Assembly (NCBI RefSeq): GCF_030409635.1
Contig: NZ_JAUFQF010000004.1
Coordinates: forward strand, 1,646,241 to 1,710,240
Source: Vibrio agarivorans
GTDB taxonomy: Bacteria; Pseudomonadota; Gammaproteobacteria; Enterobacterales; Vibrionaceae
DNA: 64,000 nt
Direction: 5' to 3'
Below the pieces are notes generated by a model. The model saw only the letters and a list, made by a program, of their open reading frames with translations, made no database searches and had not been told where the DNA came from. This document shows positions 1 through 9,445 of the stretch, one piece after another. Both the position numbers and the translations under genes were made by a program. Each line of letters starts with the position of its first letter. The stretch's first letter is position 1.

Positions 1-2
1 AA

Positions 3-1073
3 GGCGTTGGGCATGTTCGCTTTGGTTTGTCTGAATCAGGTACATCTGAAGCCGAAGCGGCATTTTCAAAAGATGCCTATTTGGGGCCAGCCCCCGTGTC
101 AGCGAAACAGTATGAACAAATAGTCAAGGCACAAGATGTTCGTCACCATCTTATTTCAAAAGAAGACGTAACACGTGCTCTATCTGACGTGGTTGGAGCA
201 AACCGGATTGTTGGTCTTTTGGGGCCAGCTATCAACTCCGGTCGAGCTTTGTTGCTGTATGGAGATGCAGGGACTGGGAAGACCTACGTTGCGACCCGAA
301 TTTTAGATTCACTCAACTCTTCGGTATTCATTCCTTACGCTGTTTATTCCTCTGGCAATATTATTCGCGTGATTACCCCGCAGCACCATCAAATTTTAGA
401 TGATGGCGGTTCTACGGAAAGCTTAGTTTTTAAAGAGCAATTTGACCGTCGCTGGGCCTTATGTCTGAGACCGAACATTCAAGTGGGTGGAGAGCTCACC
501 ATGGAAATGTTAGAGGTGAATCATTGCTCACATAGTCGAGTGTGGATGGCACCCCTACAGATGATGGCGAATAATGGTGTGCTGGTCATCGATGATCTCG
601 GGCGACAAGCAATATCAGTCGAGCGTCTTCTTAACCGTTGGATAGTCCCTATGGAGTATCGGTTCGATCAATTTCCTCTACCCAACGGGCAACAGATGAC
701 GATACCTTTCGTTCTCACTCTTGCTTTTTCCACCAATTTAGACCCAAACGCCATCGGCGACCCGGCTTTTTTACGACGCCTTGGCTACAAGATTCAATTT
801 ACACCGCTAGCTAAAAATGACTATCTCGAATTGTGGGATAGCGTAGTGGGCGGCTTGCAGATTGGTGTTCAACCATCTGCGCTACAAAAACTGCTGACTC
901 TGCACCAAGAGCGTGGAGTCGGTTACTACCCATGTTTGCCAAAAGATCTTGCAGGAATCAGTAGTGACATCATTACTTTCGAGCAAATAGATCGAACCAT
1001 AACACCAGAAATACTCGCTAGAGCATGGGAAGTTTACTTTACTGCCGAAGGCAAGGGAGGAGATGCGCAATGA
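3..1073 (+). CDS. AAA+ ATPase of the Tad locus (5' end outside window)
   Basis: The reading frame is open back to base 3, so the gene probably starts upstream; a TTG at 27 is only the first start codon available in the window. An AAA+ core is visible: Walker A GDAGTGKT near 261-284, Walker B VLVIDDLG near 580, a sensor-1-like FSTN near 729 and an arginine pair (LRRLGYK) near 775. Its stop overlaps the start of the CpaB gene (ATGA), so it is translationally coupled to the pilus operon. It is not TadA (traffic ATPase) or TadZ, both of which lie downstream, and it is not among the classical flp-rcp-tad genes. A remodelling or regulatory role in pilus assembly is inference. Confidence 0.75.
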   Translation, partial: GVGHVRFGLSESGTSEAEAAFSKDAYLGPAPVSAKQYEQIVKAQDVRHHLISKEDVTRALSDVVGANRIVGLLGPAINSGRALLLYGDAGTGKTYVATRILDSLNSSVFIPYAVYSSGNIIRVITPQHHQILDDGGSTESLVFKEQFDRRWALCLRPNIQVGGELTMEMLEVNHCSHSRVWMAPLQMMANNGVLVIDDLGRQAISVERLLNRWIVPMEYRFDQFPLPNGQQMTIPFVLTLAFSTNLDPNAIGDPAFLRRLGYKIQFTPLAKNDYLELWDSVVGGLQIGVQPSALQKLLTLHQERGVGYYPCLPKDLAGISSDIITFEQIDRTITPEILARAWEVYFTAEGKGGDAQ

Positions 1074-1819
1074 GTCGGAGTCAGGTCATATTACTATTTG
1101 TTCTGTCCATTATTCTGGGGTTGGCTGCGGTATTTTTTGCTAAGAAGTGGATGGATAGACAAGTTCAGCCACAGGTTGAGGTTGAAGTTGTGGAGCGCGA
1201 ACCGGTGGTGGTTGCTTCACAAGAAATCCTCATAGGTACGGTGATTACCAGTCAGCACCTTACTACCAAGTTGATTGAGAAAGACTGGCGGTCAGAAGAT
1301 CAGTTTTCTTCAGAAGATGACATTGTGGGTCTGATTGCTGACGCCGTAATGTTTCCTGATGAGATTGTCGTCAAGCAGCGATTAGCTCAACCGGGAGAGG
1401 GCGCGACGCTTGCGGCATTGATTCCCGATAAAAAGCGAGCCGTTACGATTCGCGTTAATGATGTTATTGGTGTCGCGGGTTTCCTTCTACCCGGCAATAA
1501 AGTCGATGTGTTGAATACGATTCAGTACAGCAAGACCTCAGCAAATACGTCGACTATTTTGCGTGATATAGAAGTGCTTGCTGTAGACCAAACCGCCAAA
1601 ACGGATGACAACAAGCCGGTGATTGTCCGAGCCGTAACTTTAGCAGTAAGCCCGACTGAGGCAGAAAAATTGATGACGGCTCAGAGCCGAGGAGAGCTTC
1701 AATTGGCTCTGCGCAACCCCCATGATAAGCACAAACCCGTTGCTAAGAAGCGTTACGTTGCACCGAGTGTGACGATTATTAAGGGAACGGAATCTTCTAA
1801 TATTCGAGTTCGCAACTGA
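1070..1819 (+). CDS. cpaB: Tad pilus assembly protein CpaB/RcpC
   Basis: This is a 249-residue inner-membrane-anchored periplasmic protein. It has one N-terminal membrane segment (about residues 5-22, VILLFVLSIILGLAAVFFA), then a SAF domain (about 45-110, containing VVVASQEILIGTVIT) and a C-terminal RcpC domain with the VNDVIGVAGFLLPGNKVDVL signature. In the family it works with the RcpA secretin at the outer-membrane channel of Tad pili. The ATG at 1070 is chosen because it forms an ATGA overlap with the upstream stop; an in-frame ATG at 1025 would add 15 unrelated residues that overlap the upstream gene. Confidence 0.93.
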   Translation: MSRSQVILLFVLSIILGLAAVFFAKKWMDRQVQPQVEVEVVEREPVVVASQEILIGTVITSQHLTTKLIEKDWRSEDQFSSEDDIVGLIADAVMFPDEIVVKQRLAQPGEGATLAALIPDKKRAVTIRVNDVIGVAGFLLPGNKVDVLNTIQYSKTSANTSTILRDIEVLAVDQTAKTDDNKPVIVRAVTLAVSPTEAEKLMTAQSRGELQLALRNPHDKHKPVAKKRYVAPSVTIIKGTESSNIRVRN

Positions 1820-1827
1820 GGTGACAT

Positions 1828-3291
1828 ATGAAAACAATAATGACGTTATTGTTCACCCTATTGATGTTTAGCAGTGGCAGTGTATTCGCTGCAACCCAAA
1901 CGGGGCAGGTGGTCACAGTGCCACAGCATAAATCTATCCAAGTAACTTTGCCGGGGCGCGCTAAGAGAGTGTCTTTAGGTGACCCAAACATTTTGGATAT
2001 TGTGATGTTGAAATCCAATGAGGTATTTCTGATTGGTAAAACCTTAGGGTCAACGAATCTGATGGCTTGGGACAGTCGTGGGCGTCTGATTGAATCGATC
2101 AATGTTCAGGTTACTCATGATCTTAATAGTCTCAAGGGCAAGCTGTATGAGTTTTTACCGGGCGAGCCGATTGAGGTGCACAGCGCACAAAATCGTTTAG
2201 TTCTCAGCGGTCAAGTCAGTAATCAGGCAGCGATGAGTATGGCGCTGCGCATCGCTGAAACCTACGCTCCAGGGCAAACACTGACTGAATCGAATGAATC
2301 ACTCAGTGAGCAAGTCGACCAAACCGGTGTGATCAATCTGATGACGATTGGTGGTGCGCAACAAGTGATGCTTGAGGTTACAGTAGCGGAGGTGCAGCGC
2401 AGCCTGGTAAGACGTTTTGACGCTGACTTTAATTTCTTTCAGCAAAACGGCAGCTTCTCCTTTGGGGCAACTTCCGCTGGGGGGGCAGTCTTAGGTGGCC
2501 TAGGTCCGATATTTAATGCGCCAGATATTGAAAGTACCGGCTTGTTAGGTTCGTTTATTGATGACAACACACTTTTTACTTTTGCTCTCGACATCGCTAA
2601 ACAAAATGGTACCGCCAAGGTACTTGCAGAACCGAATCTCACCGCTTTAAGTGGCTCTAAAGCAGAATTCTTAGCGGGTGGTGAGTTCCCAATTCCTGTG
2701 CCGGATGAAGATGGGATTACGATTGAGTACAAGGAATATGGTGTGGGTTTGAAGTTCATCCCAACGATCCTGAGTGACAAAAAAATCAATCTAAATCTTG
2801 CTGTTGACGTGAGTGAGATTGCTAACTCTAGCTCTCTAACACTGTCGCCAGATCTCACAAACAGCACCTACATCATTCCTCCTATTACACGTCGAAGTGC
2901 GTCTTCAACACTGGAGCTAGCTGATGGGCAAACCATCGGTATTGCAGGCCTATTAAGCGAGAACGTACGTGACGTTATAGAAGAGATGCCAGGCTTTAGT
3001 GACATCCCAATCTTGGGGCAGATGTTTAATAGCCAAGAGTATATCTCTGGCGAAACAGAGCTGGTTATTTTGGTGACACCTCGTCTCGCCCAGCCTGTCG
3101 ACCGAAACCGCATTACATTGCCGACGGACGCCTTTGTCGAGCCTTCAGATTTTGAGTACTACCTGTTGGGTAAAGGAGCCAAAATCGACAATGACGCAGT
3201 GAGAGATAACACGCCGCGAGCTTCCTCCTCCACCTCGATTATTGAAAATTCAAAGGGTGGTACTGAGGGCGCATTTGGCCACAGCTTATAA
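1828..3291 (+). CDS. rcpA: Tad outer-membrane secretin RcpA/CpaC
   Basis: This 487-residue protein is the outer-membrane channel for the Flp/Tad pilus. A signal peptide ends at about residue 21 (GSVFA). It is followed by the CpaC N-terminal domain (VTVPQHKSIQVTLPG), a BON-like region (residues 100-150) and the secretin core from about residue 170 (GGAQQVMLEVTVAEV) through TELVILVTPRLAQPV near residue 415. A short Ser/Thr/Asn-rich tail follows. It lies 8 bp after cpaB and 16 bp before a small lipoprotein gene that may act as its pilotin or partner. Confidence 0.95.
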   Translation: MKTIMTLLFTLLMFSSGSVFAATQTGQVVTVPQHKSIQVTLPGRAKRVSLGDPNILDIVMLKSNEVFLIGKTLGSTNLMAWDSRGRLIESINVQVTHDLNSLKGKLYEFLPGEPIEVHSAQNRLVLSGQVSNQAAMSMALRIAETYAPGQTLTESNESLSEQVDQTGVINLMTIGGAQQVMLEVTVAEVQRSLVRRFDADFNFFQQNGSFSFGATSAGGAVLGGLGPIFNAPDIESTGLLGSFIDDNTLFTFALDIAKQNGTAKVLAEPNLTALSGSKAEFLAGGEFPIPVPDEDGITIEYKEYGVGLKFIPTILSDKKINLNLAVDVSEIANSSSLTLSPDLTNSTYIIPPITRRSASSTLELADGQTIGIAGLLSENVRDVIEEMPGFSDIPILGQMFNSQEYISGETELVILVTPRLAQPVDRNRITLPTDAFVEPSDFEYYLLGKGAKIDNDAVRDNTPRASSSTSIIENSKGGTEGAFGHSL

Positions 3292-3307
3292 CGTGGGGTG
3301 ACAGCTT

Positions 3308-3580
3308 ATGAACAAGATGAAATTACTAGTAACAACGTTGGGCACACTTTGGGTATTGGCTGGGTGTGCAAATCCAGAGCCGTTGGGTACACACGTAGCG
3401 AAATTGCAGTCGGAGCAAATTTATAACCCGAACGCGAGTATTGAAAACCTAGGTTATGTACCGACCGGTAGTGGTGAGCGAATGGAAGGGGCTTATCAAA
3501 TCTATACAGGTAGACAAAGTAAAGATCTGAAAGGCACGGATAGTCAGTTTGTAGAAGGGTTCTCTAGCGAAAGCGATTAA
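3308..3580 (+). CDS. Small lipoprotein in the RcpB position of the Tad operon
   Basis: This is a 90-residue predicted lipoprotein. The signal sequence ends in the lipobox LAGC, with the lipidated Cys at about residue 19. The mature part is short, polar and lacks a recognisable fold. It sits exactly between the secretin and the pseudopilin genes, where classical loci carry rcpB, but it is much shorter than typical RcpB. Pilotin or secretin-partner function is inferred only from position and lipid anchor. Confidence 0.7.
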   Translation: MNKMKLLVTTLGTLWVLAGCANPEPLGTHVAKLQSEQIYNPNASIENLGYVPTGSGERMEGAYQIYTGRQSKDLKGTDSQFVEGFSSESD

Positions 3581-3596
3581 CCCTTAAGGACATATC

Positions 3597-4826
3597 ATGG
3601 TTACACGACAAACCTTTAACACCACTCGAAAAGAGCAAGGGTTGGTGTTGGTGTTGGTAACGGCATCAATGATTGCATTGCTTGGTATCGCTTCACTGGC
3701 GGTGGATGTGAACCATGCATTGATGAATAAGACGCGTCTGCAGAATGGAGTAGATGCCGCGGCGTTAGCTGGGGCAATAGTGATAGACAGCGGGGGTACG
3801 ACTGCGCAAGCCACAACAGCGGCAAACACGACTTTAACCAACATGGCCAATGCAACTGGTAATGCGGAGCTAGATTTTTCCAGTGCATCGGTAAGTGTAA
3901 CTTACTCTAATGATCCTCAGGTCTTTCCCGATGCTTCATTTACTGCGACCGAGCAGACCTTTGTACGAGTGGAAGTGTCAGGGTTTGCATTGGAAGATTT
4001 CTTTGCAGGTATATTCGGTATTACGAAGGACTTAGATGTCAGCGCAGTCGCTGGGCCAAGCACCTCAATTGATGTATTGATCAATGTGGTTCCTATTGCA
4101 GTTTGTGCCGGAGAAGACGGTGGGAGTACGGGTTACAATCCAGGGCAGGTCTATGCGTTAAAAATTGCAGACCAGAACCAATCTGATATGGGGCCGGGTA
4201 ACTACCAACTGTTGGACTTCGGTTCTGGTGCGAGTACCGTGCGTGATGCATTGGCAGGTGGTTATGACGGTGAGATTGACTTAGATGAAAACGTACAAAC
4301 CAAACCTGGGGGATCGGTTGGTCCCGTTGGGCAAGGTTTGAATACGCGTTTTGGTGATTACGGCGGTGGTGGGGTCAATTCATCTGATTTTCCACCAGAC
4401 TATTACGTCAGAGAACCTAGTAACAAAGCGACTATTAACAATGCGGGTGATATTACTTATGAGGACACTAGTGGTGCGGGCGGCAATCCTTGGGGGTATA
4501 GCGATTATTTAGCCGCTCTGCCTTGTGCTCAGGGAACATCAGACTGCACTGTAGGTCAGGGGGGGCAACCTAATCGTCGTATTCTACCTATCCCTATCGT
4601 TGACTGCGATGGTGCAAGTGGTGGTACAGACTCATTCAGCATTGAGGCCCTTGGCTGTTTCTTCATGATTCAAAAAGCCCCAACTAGTAATGCAGGTAAG
4701 CAAGCGGTATTTGGTGAGTTTATTGAAGATTGTACGGTGTCTGGTGGGCAGCCTGGCGATGAATCTGATTCCGAAGGGCCTTATCGAATTGTCCTTCACG
4801 ATGACCCTTTGAATGAGGAGTCATAA
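3597..4826 (+). CDS. tadG: TadG-like pilus assembly protein
   Basis: This 409-residue protein has a TadG/TadE-type N-terminus: a positive cluster (residues 10-15), then EQG followed by a long hydrophobic segment and SLAVDVNHALMNKTRLQNGVDAAALAGA, the usual TadG signature. The rest is secreted, Gly/Ser/Asp-rich and contains several paired Cys (CAGEDG, LPCAQGTSDC, DCDGASGG, DCTVSGG). No von Willebrand A domain can be recognised, unlike longer TadG proteins. It is preceded by a TAAGGA ribosome site and followed immediately by two TadE-type genes. Confidence 0.82.
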   Translation: MVTRQTFNTTRKEQGLVLVLVTASMIALLGIASLAVDVNHALMNKTRLQNGVDAAALAGAIVIDSGGTTAQATTAANTTLTNMANATGNAELDFSSASVSVTYSNDPQVFPDASFTATEQTFVRVEVSGFALEDFFAGIFGITKDLDVSAVAGPSTSIDVLINVVPIAVCAGEDGGSTGYNPGQVYALKIADQNQSDMGPGNYQLLDFGSGASTVRDALAGGYDGEIDLDENVQTKPGGSVGPVGQGLNTRFGDYGGGGVNSSDFPPDYYVREPSNKATINNAGDITYEDTSGAGGNPWGYSDYLAALPCAQGTSDCTVGQGGQPNRRILPIPIVDCDGASGGTDSFSIEALGCFFMIQKAPTSNAGKQAVFGEFIEDCTVSGGQPGDESDSEGPYRIVLHDDPLNEES

Positions 4827-4827
4827 C

Positions 4828-5271
4828 ATGAAAACGTTAATAGCGAGATCCTCACAATCGAATCAAAAAGGCTTGGCAGCAGTAGAGTTTCTGGTGTCTA
4901 TCCCCGTCATTTTACTGATCTTGGTTGGTATGACAGAGCTTGGGAATGCACTGATTCGATACAACACACTCAATAAGATGGCGCAAAGTGGTATTCGTTA
5001 TGCGACATCTGATATTCAAGGAACTGCGACCTATGATCAGGTTGCAGACCACACCGCGATAAAAAATATGGTGGTTTATGGCTCTACTGGCGGAGGCAGT
5101 ACCTCTATGGTCGATGGTGTGACAACAGGCGATGTGAGTGTCACCCATGCTGGCGGTTACGTAACGATAACCATCAGCCACAATTACACCCCAGTGCTTG
5201 GTGCTTTCCCCCAAAGTGGGCCCTTTACGATACCGCTTAATGCCTCCGCGGTTATGAGGACAGCACCATGA
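4828..5271 (+). CDS. tadE: TadE-like pseudopilin
   Basis: This 147-residue minor pseudopilin carries the TadE N-terminal motif KGLAAVEF at about residues 15-22. The motif is a prepilin peptidase site with Glu at position +5, followed by a roughly 20-residue hydrophobic helix (LVSIPVILLILVGMTELG). The start at 4828 is preferred over the ATG at 4813 because it follows AGGAG (4816-4820) at good spacing and avoids extra residues before the signal. It overlaps the next pseudopilin gene by 4 bp (ATGA). Confidence 0.87.
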   Translation: MKTLIARSSQSNQKGLAAVEFLVSIPVILLILVGMTELGNALIRYNTLNKMAQSGIRYATSDIQGTATYDQVADHTAIKNMVVYGSTGGGSTSMVDGVTTGDVSVTHAGGYVTITISHNYTPVLGAFPQSGPFTIPLNASAVMRTAP

Positions 5272-5753
5272 AGAATTTAAAGCGAGAAAAGGGGCTCAGT
5301 ATTATTGAGTTCACTTTAGTAGCAACAGCACTGCTGTTAATCATGATGGCGCTAATAGAAGTAGGACGCTACATCTACTCATTGCAGTTGATTAACGAAA
5401 TGACCAGAGTCAGTGCGAGGTTGGGAGTGGTCTGTCGTGTTCAAGACCAAAATGACATCCCTGCTCTCGTTGTGCCCACCAACGCGCCAAATGGGTTCAC
5501 TGCAGCCAATTTGTCGGTAGATTATCTCGATAGTAACGGTTCTCCGGTGGATTTAGCAGGAGCGGGAACATTTACCGATATTCATTTTGTACGAGCACGA
5601 GTCATTGATTTTGATTACCAATTTGCCGGGTTAATGAGTGTGTTTGATGATTTAGGTCTGATAGCGGTACCGGAGTTTGAGTCAATTAGGCCAAGAGAGA
5701 GTCTCGGTATTTTGCCGTCACCGGATGGGACTCAACAAGAGAATGATTGCTAG
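5268..5753 (+). CDS. tadF: TadE/TadF-family pseudopilin
   Basis: This 161-residue second pseudopilin has the processing motif KGLSIIEF at residues 8-15 and a hydrophobic helix LVATALLLIMMALIEVGRYIY. The ectodomain has a conserved-looking Cys (VVCRV) and a C-terminal Cys. It is translationally coupled to tadE by an ATGA overlap. Assignment to tadF rather than a second tadE rests on gene order, as the two families are hard to separate by eye. Confidence 0.83.
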   Translation: MKNLKREKGLSIIEFTLVATALLLIMMALIEVGRYIYSLQLINEMTRVSARLGVVCRVQDQNDIPALVVPTNAPNGFTAANLSVDYLDSNGSPVDLAGAGTFTDIHFVRARVIDFDYQFAGLMSVFDDLGLIAVPEFESIRPRESLGILPSPDGTQQENDC

Positions 5754-5762
5754 GAGCGAGTG

Positions 5763-6983
5763 ATGGGAGAAGCAGTGAAGCTAACCAGAGATAGTGATGA
5801 AAGGCCAAGGCTAAGAACCAACTTAGTGGTGTGGGTGTTTTACATTAGTGAGCCATTCCTTAATCACATCACGATGGAAACCAGTCAATGTGACAACCTT
5901 CATTGTGAAGCAGTTCCGCTGATCAATGTCAGTTTATTGGAGCTTTCTAAGCTAGCACCACCCGACATCATTTTTGTCGAAACTGGGCCTAATTGGGCGC
6001 AGAAAATTGTTGAATTACAGAACCTTGATACCCCGATTGTGCCAGAGGGTAATGAGGCCTCTTTGATAGTGTTTGGCGATGAAGAAGATAACAGCGCATT
6101 GCGTATCTCGTTGAAGATGGGCGCAGCTGATTACTTGTCATCTAAGTCTCGCCTTGCTGATTTTCTCCCCATGCTCAAAAGTTTGGCTGAAGAGAAGATC
6201 TCTCGCCGTAATATGGGGGAGTTTATCGTCTTCATCAACAGTAAAGGTGGCAGTGGAGCATCAACGCTGGCTCTGAACTCAGCTTTGGAGATTGCAACCC
6301 ATCATCCAGAGCAGGTGCTATTGTTGGATCTTGACCTGCAATTTGGTGTTATCGAAGACTATCTCAATATTAGCTCGCCCTACAGCATCGCAGATGCGAT
6401 TGCGCAGGTGGGAGATATCGATGAAAGCTCACTAGGAAGCCTAGTTACCAAGCATGAATCCGGTCTTCATGTCTTGGGGTTTAACCACGACCATAGCCAA
6501 GATAACTACGACAAAGCGCTACAAATCAAAAAGTTGTTACCCATACTTCGTGAGTTTTACCTGTATGTGATTGTCGATATGTCACGCGGTATGGATCGCT
6601 TGTTTGCTAGTGTCCTCGCACCCGCGACAAAGACCTACATTGTGACTCAGCAAAATCTAGTATCGATTAAGAACGCCAGCCGAATGATTAAGCAGTTGTC
6701 TTATGAGTTTGGTATTCAGCAAGAGCATGTCGAAGTAGTAGTGAATCGTTACGAAAAGCGCGGGCCAATAGGGATTAAAGATATGGAAGGGGCAATTAAT
6801 GGAGCGAAACTTCAGTTGATTCCCAATGATTTTAAAGTGGCGATCGAGAGTGCCAACCTCGGAAAACCGCTTATAGATGTAAAAAGTAACAGTGCGATTT
6901 CTAAGGGAGTAAAAGAGTTTGCATTGACAATGATGCCAAATAAAGAAGAGAAACAGAGTTGGATTAAACGTCTGTTTTCCTGA
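5763..6983 (+). CDS. tadZ: Tad localisation ATPase-like TadZ/CpaE
   Basis: This protein of about 406 residues belongs to the ParA/MinD superfamily. An N-terminal receiver-like domain (residues 1-140) is followed by the CpaE/TadZ domain with the deviant P-loop SKGGSGAST, then LLDLDLQFG and VDMSRGMD. TadZ proteins localise the pilus machine, and their P-loop commonly departs from KGGVGKT as it does here: the terminal Lys is replaced by Ala. The ATG at 5763 follows AGGAG (5752-5756) by 6 bp; a GTG at 5760 is the alternative. Confidence 0.9.
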   Translation: MGEAVKLTRDSDERPRLRTNLVVWVFYISEPFLNHITMETSQCDNLHCEAVPLINVSLLELSKLAPPDIIFVETGPNWAQKIVELQNLDTPIVPEGNEASLIVFGDEEDNSALRISLKMGAADYLSSKSRLADFLPMLKSLAEEKISRRNMGEFIVFINSKGGSGASTLALNSALEIATHHPEQVLLLDLDLQFGVIEDYLNISSPYSIADAIAQVGDIDESSLGSLVTKHESGLHVLGFNHDHSQDNYDKALQIKKLLPILREFYLYVIVDMSRGMDRLFASVLAPATKTYIVTQQNLVSIKNASRMIKQLSYEFGIQQEHVEVVVNRYEKRGPIGIKDMEGAINGAKLQLIPNDFKVAIESANLGKPLIDVKSNSAISKGVKEFALTMMPNKEEKQSWIKRLFS

Positions 6984-7002
6984 TCTATTTTAGGGGGAAG
7001 AT

Positions 7003-8466
7003 ATGTTTTTTAAACGAAAAAATATCAACCCTGAGTTACAGGAAAAACTAGCCACAGCAGAGAAGGGTGCTGATGAGGCTACTTTTGAAGTTGGTCAAGA
7101 AGTACAACCGCAAGCGACTCAGGATGAACGTCACGAATTAACACAAAAAGAAAGTATGGCTCAGGAGCAAGCTGTACAAAAAGCGCTAAAGCAACAACAA
7201 CAAGAGCAAGAGATTAAACACTTTTTCCATCAGAGATTACTGGAAACACTCGATCTAGGCTTGCTCGCGAGTTTAGAAACAGAAAAAGCCAAAAAAGATC
7301 TACACGAAGCGATCGTGCAACTGATGTCTGCAGAGCAAGGGCATGTTCTCAGTGTTGAAGGGCGTAAGCGCGTCATTCAACAAATTGAAGATGAAGTGTT
7401 TGGTCTTGGCCCTTTAGAGCCCCTTCTACACGACCCAACCGTGTCTGATATCTTGGTTAACGGGCCCAAAAATGTCTATGTCGAACGACACGGTAAACTC
7501 GAGCGCACGCTGTACACCTTCCTTGATGACCGACATCTGCGCAATATCATTGATCGCATCGTTAGCCAGGTCGGGCGTCGTATAGATGAAGCCTCACCGA
7601 TGGTTGATGCCCGCTTGATGGATGGCTCAAGGGTTAACGCAATCATACCCCCTTTGGCATTGGATGGCCCCTCAGTCTCAATCCGTCGGTTTGCAGTCGA
7701 TAAGCTCACAATGGAAAACCTACTGAGTTTTAACTCTCTCTCGCCAGCTATGTCACGTTTTCTAGAGGCTGCTGTTAGAGGGGAACTCAACATCTTAATC
7801 TCGGGGGGGACAGGTTCAGGTAAAACAACGACCCTGAATATTTTCTCTGGCTTTATTCCTAGTGAAGACCGCATCGTAACGATTGAAGACTCGGCAGAGC
7901 TACAGCTTCAGCAACCGCATGTTGTACGTTTGGAGACTCGCCCTGCGAACTTAGAAGGGAAAGGGGAGATTACTCAGCGTGACTTGGTGAAAAACTGTCT
8001 ACGTATGCGACCTGACCGAATTATCTTGGGTGAGGTGCGCGGCGCAGAGGCAGTCGATATGCTTGCCGCAATGAATACGGGTCATGATGGCTCACTCGCA
8101 ACCATTCACGCGAATACGCCGCGCGACGCACTCAGCCGAGTCGAAAATATGTTTGCGATGGCAGGCTGGAATATGTCCACCAAAAACCTACGTTCTCAAA
8201 TCGCTTCTGCCATTCACTTTGTGGTGCAGATGGATCGTCAAGAAGACGGTAAGCGTCGTATGGTAAGCATCTCAGAAATTAATGGCATGGAAGGGGATAT
8301 TATCACCATGTCGGAGATTTTTACCTTCAAACGCCGAGGCGTAGACGCAGAAGGCAATGTATTGGGTTACTACACCGCAACAGGAATTGTGCCGGATTGT
8401 CACGATCAGCTTGTCAAGCGCGGGTTGGATGTACCTTTCGATCTGTTCAATGAGTCTCAAGGCTAG
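7003..8466 (+). CDS. tadA: Tad secretion ATPase TadA/CpaF
   Basis: This 487-residue type II/IV secretion ATPase powers Tad pilus extension. The first 80 residues are Gln/Glu-rich and probably flexible. The CpaF core follows: [20 protein letters not shown], Walker [11 protein letters not shown] (near 7804), an Asp box ([10 protein letters not shown]), Walker [18 protein letters not shown] and a His box ([11 protein letters not shown]). All catalytic motifs are intact. It lies 19 bp after tadZ with an AGGGGGAAG ribosome site. Confidence 0.96.
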   Translation: MFFKRKNINPELQEKLATAEKGADEATFEVGQEVQPQATQDERHELTQKESMAQEQAVQKALKQQQQEQEIKHFFHQRLLETLDLGLLASLETEKAKKDLHEAIVQLMSAEQGHVLSVEGRKRVIQQIEDEVFGLGPLEPLLHDPTVSDILVNGPKNVYVERHGKLERTLYTFLDDRHLRNIIDRIVSQVGRRIDEASPMVDARLMDGSRVNAIIPPLALDGPSVSIRRFAVDKLTMENLLSFNSLSPAMSRFLEAAVRGELNILISGGTGSGKTTTLNIFSGFIPSEDRIVTIEDSAELQLQQPHVVRLETRPANLEGKGEITQRDLVKNCLRMRPDRIILGEVRGAEAVDMLAAMNTGHDGSLATIHANTPRDALSRVENMFAMAGWNMSTKNLRSQIASAIHFVVQMDRQEDGKRRMVSISEINGMEGDIITMSEIFTFKRRGVDAEGNVLGYYTATGIVPDCHDQLVKRGLDVPFDLFNESQG

Positions 8467-8475
8467 GAGGCTACC

Positions 8476-9444
8476 ATGACTGAAGATGCTGGATTCTTCT
8501 TCCTGTTATTGTTTTTGGCTGTGGTGTTTATCTCACAGGCATTGATATTGCCTGCTGCGGGTAACAAAGCGAAACATAAAGAACTCACTAAACGCTTGCA
8601 GGATTCGCAGTCAGATTTGGATGATGAAACGCGTTCTCTGCTTAACGACCATTATTTGAAAGGCCTGTCACCACTTGACCGCAAGCTCGTTTCGTTCAAA
8701 ACGTTTGCATCACTTAAACGGTCGATTGAGCTTTCGGGTTATCAGTGGAGCCTATCTAGCGTATTGGGCGTTGGCCTTGTCCTGTCATTGGCGATTGTCT
8801 TATTTCTGATCGCAATCGAGCAGCCTTTCTACGTCGCTCTTATCGCTTTTTGCTTAGTGTGGGCATGTATCCATTTCTATTTTCAACACAAAATTGCGCA
8901 GCGATTATCCGCGTTTGAAGAGCAACTACCCGAAGCGCTCGATATCATGCGTCGTATGCTTCAGGCTGGTCAACCCATTAGCCAAGCCTTTGGTGAAGTT
9001 GGCCGAGAAATGCCTGCACCCATCGGACCAGAGTTTACTAACACGTTTAATCTTTTGAACTATGGTTATGATATGCGCCTTGCGATTATGCAAATGGCTG
9101 AACGGACACCGACCGTATCGATGCTTGCCTTTTCTAGTGCGGTTTTATTGCAGAAAGAGACAGGTGGTAACTTGTCTGAAAACATTGAAAAGGTGAGTCA
9201 GGTGTTACGTGCTCGTTTTAAGCTGGCGCGAAAAATCAAGAGTATCTCTGCAGAGAGTCGCCTTTCAGCGTGGATATTGGTGTTATCACCTTTTGTACTC
9301 TTCCTCGGGATGTCAGTGATGCACCCAGACTATGTTGAGCCACTGTTGACGGACCCTCGAGGCAGTTCACTGATTATCTATGGGGTGATCAGTTTGTGTA
9401 TTGGCTCACTATGGATTCGCAATATCGTGAATTTCGAGGTGTGA
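8476..9444 (+). CDS. tadB: Tad inner-membrane platform protein TadB
   Basis: This 322-residue type II secretion F-domain protein has an N-terminal membrane helix, a pair of helices near residues 95-135, the conserved cytoplasmic F-domain (EEQLPEALDIMRRMLQAGQPISQAF) and C-terminal helices. TadB and TadC form the platform on which TadA acts. It ends 1 bp before tadC starts. Confidence 0.93.
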   Translation: MTEDAGFFFLLLFLAVVFISQALILPAAGNKAKHKELTKRLQDSQSDLDDETRSLLNDHYLKGLSPLDRKLVSFKTFASLKRSIELSGYQWSLSSVLGVGLVLSLAIVLFLIAIEQPFYVALIAFCLVWACIHFYFQHKIAQRLSAFEEQLPEALDIMRRMLQAGQPISQAFGEVGREMPAPIGPEFTNTFNLLNYGYDMRLAIMQMAERTPTVSMLAFSSAVLLQKETGGNLSENIEKVSQVLRARFKLARKIKSISAESRLSAWILVLSPFVLFLGMSVMHPDYVEPLLTDPRGSSLIIYGVISLCIGSLWIRNIVNFEV

Positions 9445-9445
9445 T

